Assembly: GCA_025353235.1 (NCBI GenBank)
Contig: JANXQZ010001247.1
Span: 1-7,136 of the forward strand
Origin: Bryobacterales bacterium
GTDB lineage: Bacteria; Acidobacteriota; Terriglobia; Bryobacterales; Bryobacteraceae
Direction of reading: 5' to 3'
DNA: 7,136 bases
Shown: positions 6,199-7,136 of the stretch, one piece after another
How the letters are laid out: each line of letters begins with the position of its first letter
Position numbering within the stretch: the stretch's first letter is position 1
Made by a program: the position numbers and the translations under genes
Notes under the pieces: model-generated
Told to the model about the DNA's origin: nothing
What the model saw: the letters and a program-made list of their open reading frames with translations, nothing else
The model's database searches: none

Positions 6199-7136
6199 GT
6201 GAACAACCGCGTCCTCATTATTGGCGGGGGAATTAGCGGGTTAGCGGCTGCGCACTATTTAAATCAGGCTGGCTTGCGAGCCACGCTGATTGAGAGATCA
6301 TCGCATCTTGGCGGGACCATACGCACCGAGAACGTCCAAGGCTGCCTGCTAGAGACCGGGCCCGATAGTTTCCTTTCCTCGAAACCCTGGGCACTGGAAC
6401 TCATTCGGGAAGTCGGGCTGGCCGATGAAGTAATCGACTCCAACGATCACCTGCGAGTCACTTACGTTGTGCGCAATGGGCGCCTGCTGCCTCTTCCCGA
6501 TGGAATGATGATGATGGTCCCAACCAAGGTGCTGCCGCTGATCGCAACGCGGCTCATCGGTTGGCCCGCCAAGATACGCATGGGGCTCGAGACGTTCCGC
6601 AAACCCTGCGGGCCGCGCGCAGATCGATCCGTAGAAGAGTTCATCCTCGATCACTTTGGCCGTGAGGCTTTGGACTATCTTACAGAGCCGCTGCTCGCCG
6701 GCGTATTTGGAGGCGATCCGAAAACGCTGAGCGTGAATAGCGTGCTAACGCGTTTCGTCGAGATTGAATCGAAATATGGAAGCTTATCGCGCGGCGTGCT
6801 AGCTGGGCGCAAGCGTCACGGATCGGGCGGTTCGCTGTTCAAAACGTTGAAAGGCGGGCTCGGTACGCTGGTCGATCGGTTGGCACCCGCGGCTGATGTG
6901 GTTCGAGGAGAAGCCCAAGCTATCGAGCGTACGCCAGACGGGTACCGCGTGCGAGTGAGCGGGAACTGGATCGCGACCGAGCAGATTTTCATCGGCGCTC
7001 CCGCTTATTCTGCGGGGAAATTGCTGATGCCGTTCGATGGTGTTTTGGCCAGCCTGCTGAACAGCATTCCTTATAACTCATCAATCACCCTGTCGCTTGG
7101 GTACGATAAGAAATCTTTTGACGCGCCCATGAAGGG
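6199..7136 (+). CDS. hemY: Protoporphyrinogen/coproporphyrinogen oxidase, HemY type (3' end cut off by window)
   Basis: This is an FAD-dependent oxygen-using oxidase of late heme synthesis, converting protoporphyrinogen IX to protoporphyrin IX or coproporphyrinogen III to coproporphyrin III (also named hemG, PPOX or cgoX). The frame from the GTG at 6199 is open to the window end, giving 312 residues of an expected 450-480. Motifs are the Rossmann FAD loop GGGISGLAAA (9-18), the ribose-binding Glu in LIERS (Glu32), LGGTIRTE (37-44), ETGPDSFL (52-59), FGREALDYLTEPLLAGVFGGDP (about 153-174, very typical of the family) and GGLGTLVDRL (219-228). The GTG is chosen because it sits just before the FAD-loop strand, 8 bp after the hemE stop, with AAGGGA overlapping that stop as a likely Shine-Dalgarno sequence. 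Which porphyrin branch it serves cannot be decided here. The missing C-terminal part lies downstream. Confidence 0.95.
   Translation, partial: MNNRVLIIGGGISGLAAAHYLNQAGLRATLIERSSHLGGTIRTENVQGCLLETGPDSFLSSKPWALELIREVGLADEVIDSNDHLRVTYVVRNGRLLPLPDGMMMMVPTKVLPLIATRLIGWPAKIRMGLETFRKPCGPRADRSVEEFILDHFGREALDYLTEPLLAGVFGGDPKTLSVNSVLTRFVEIESKYGSLSRGVLAGRKRHGSGGSLFKTLKGGLGTLVDRLAPAADVVRGEAQAIERTPDGYRVRVSGNWIATEQIFIGAPAYSAGKLLMPFDGVLASLLNSIPYNSSITLSLGYDKKSFDAPMK

Noticed and set aside
6505..6516. Four consecutive ATG codons in the hemY-type gene
   Set aside because: A short trinucleotide run encoding MMMM at a variable region of the family; length change would be in frame and there is no sign of a functional internal start.

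Overview
The window (about 60% GC by eye) looks like a core-genome segment of a free-living bacterium. All genes are on the + strand and tightly packed. The best guess for the lineage is Acidobacteriota (Koribacter/Sulfotelmatobacter-like). This rests on the very long Pro/Ala-rich linker of IF-2, a short coiled-coil ORF of a kind I associate with that phylum, and an ApbE-like gene next to hemE and a hemY-type gene. It is inference from remembered family resemblance, not from a search.

Bases 1-3591 form the first block. It starts inside infB (translation initiation factor IF-2; its start lies upstream of the window). After 8 bp comes a DUF503/YlxP-like gene, and after 7 bp a small coiled-coil gene of unknown function. 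The infB - ylxP - rbfA order is the classical nusA-infB-rbfA ribosome/translation operon seen, for example, in Bacillus; here the coiled-coil gene is inserted before rbfA.

Bases 3592-3804 are the only sizeable non-coding stretch. It begins with two perfect hairpins placed back to back and ends with a plausible sigma-70-type promoter, so transcription may be reset before rbfA.

Bases 3805-7136 form the second block, a chain of tightly joined genes. rbfA (30S maturation factor) overlaps apbE-like (FAD:protein FMN transferase) by ATGA. The apbE-like gene overlaps hemE (uroporphyrinogen decarboxylase). hemE is followed after 8 bp by a hemY-type protoporphyrinogen/coproporphyrinogen oxidase that runs off the window end. 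This block joins ribosome maturation, protein flavinylation and tetrapyrrole synthesis.

I saw no mobile element, CRISPR array, tRNA or rRNA, and no clear novel system. The points most worth a second look are the coiled-coil ORF, the altered metal-site motif of the ApbE-like protein, the rbfA/apbE junction with an in-phase A-tract, and the tandem hairpins.
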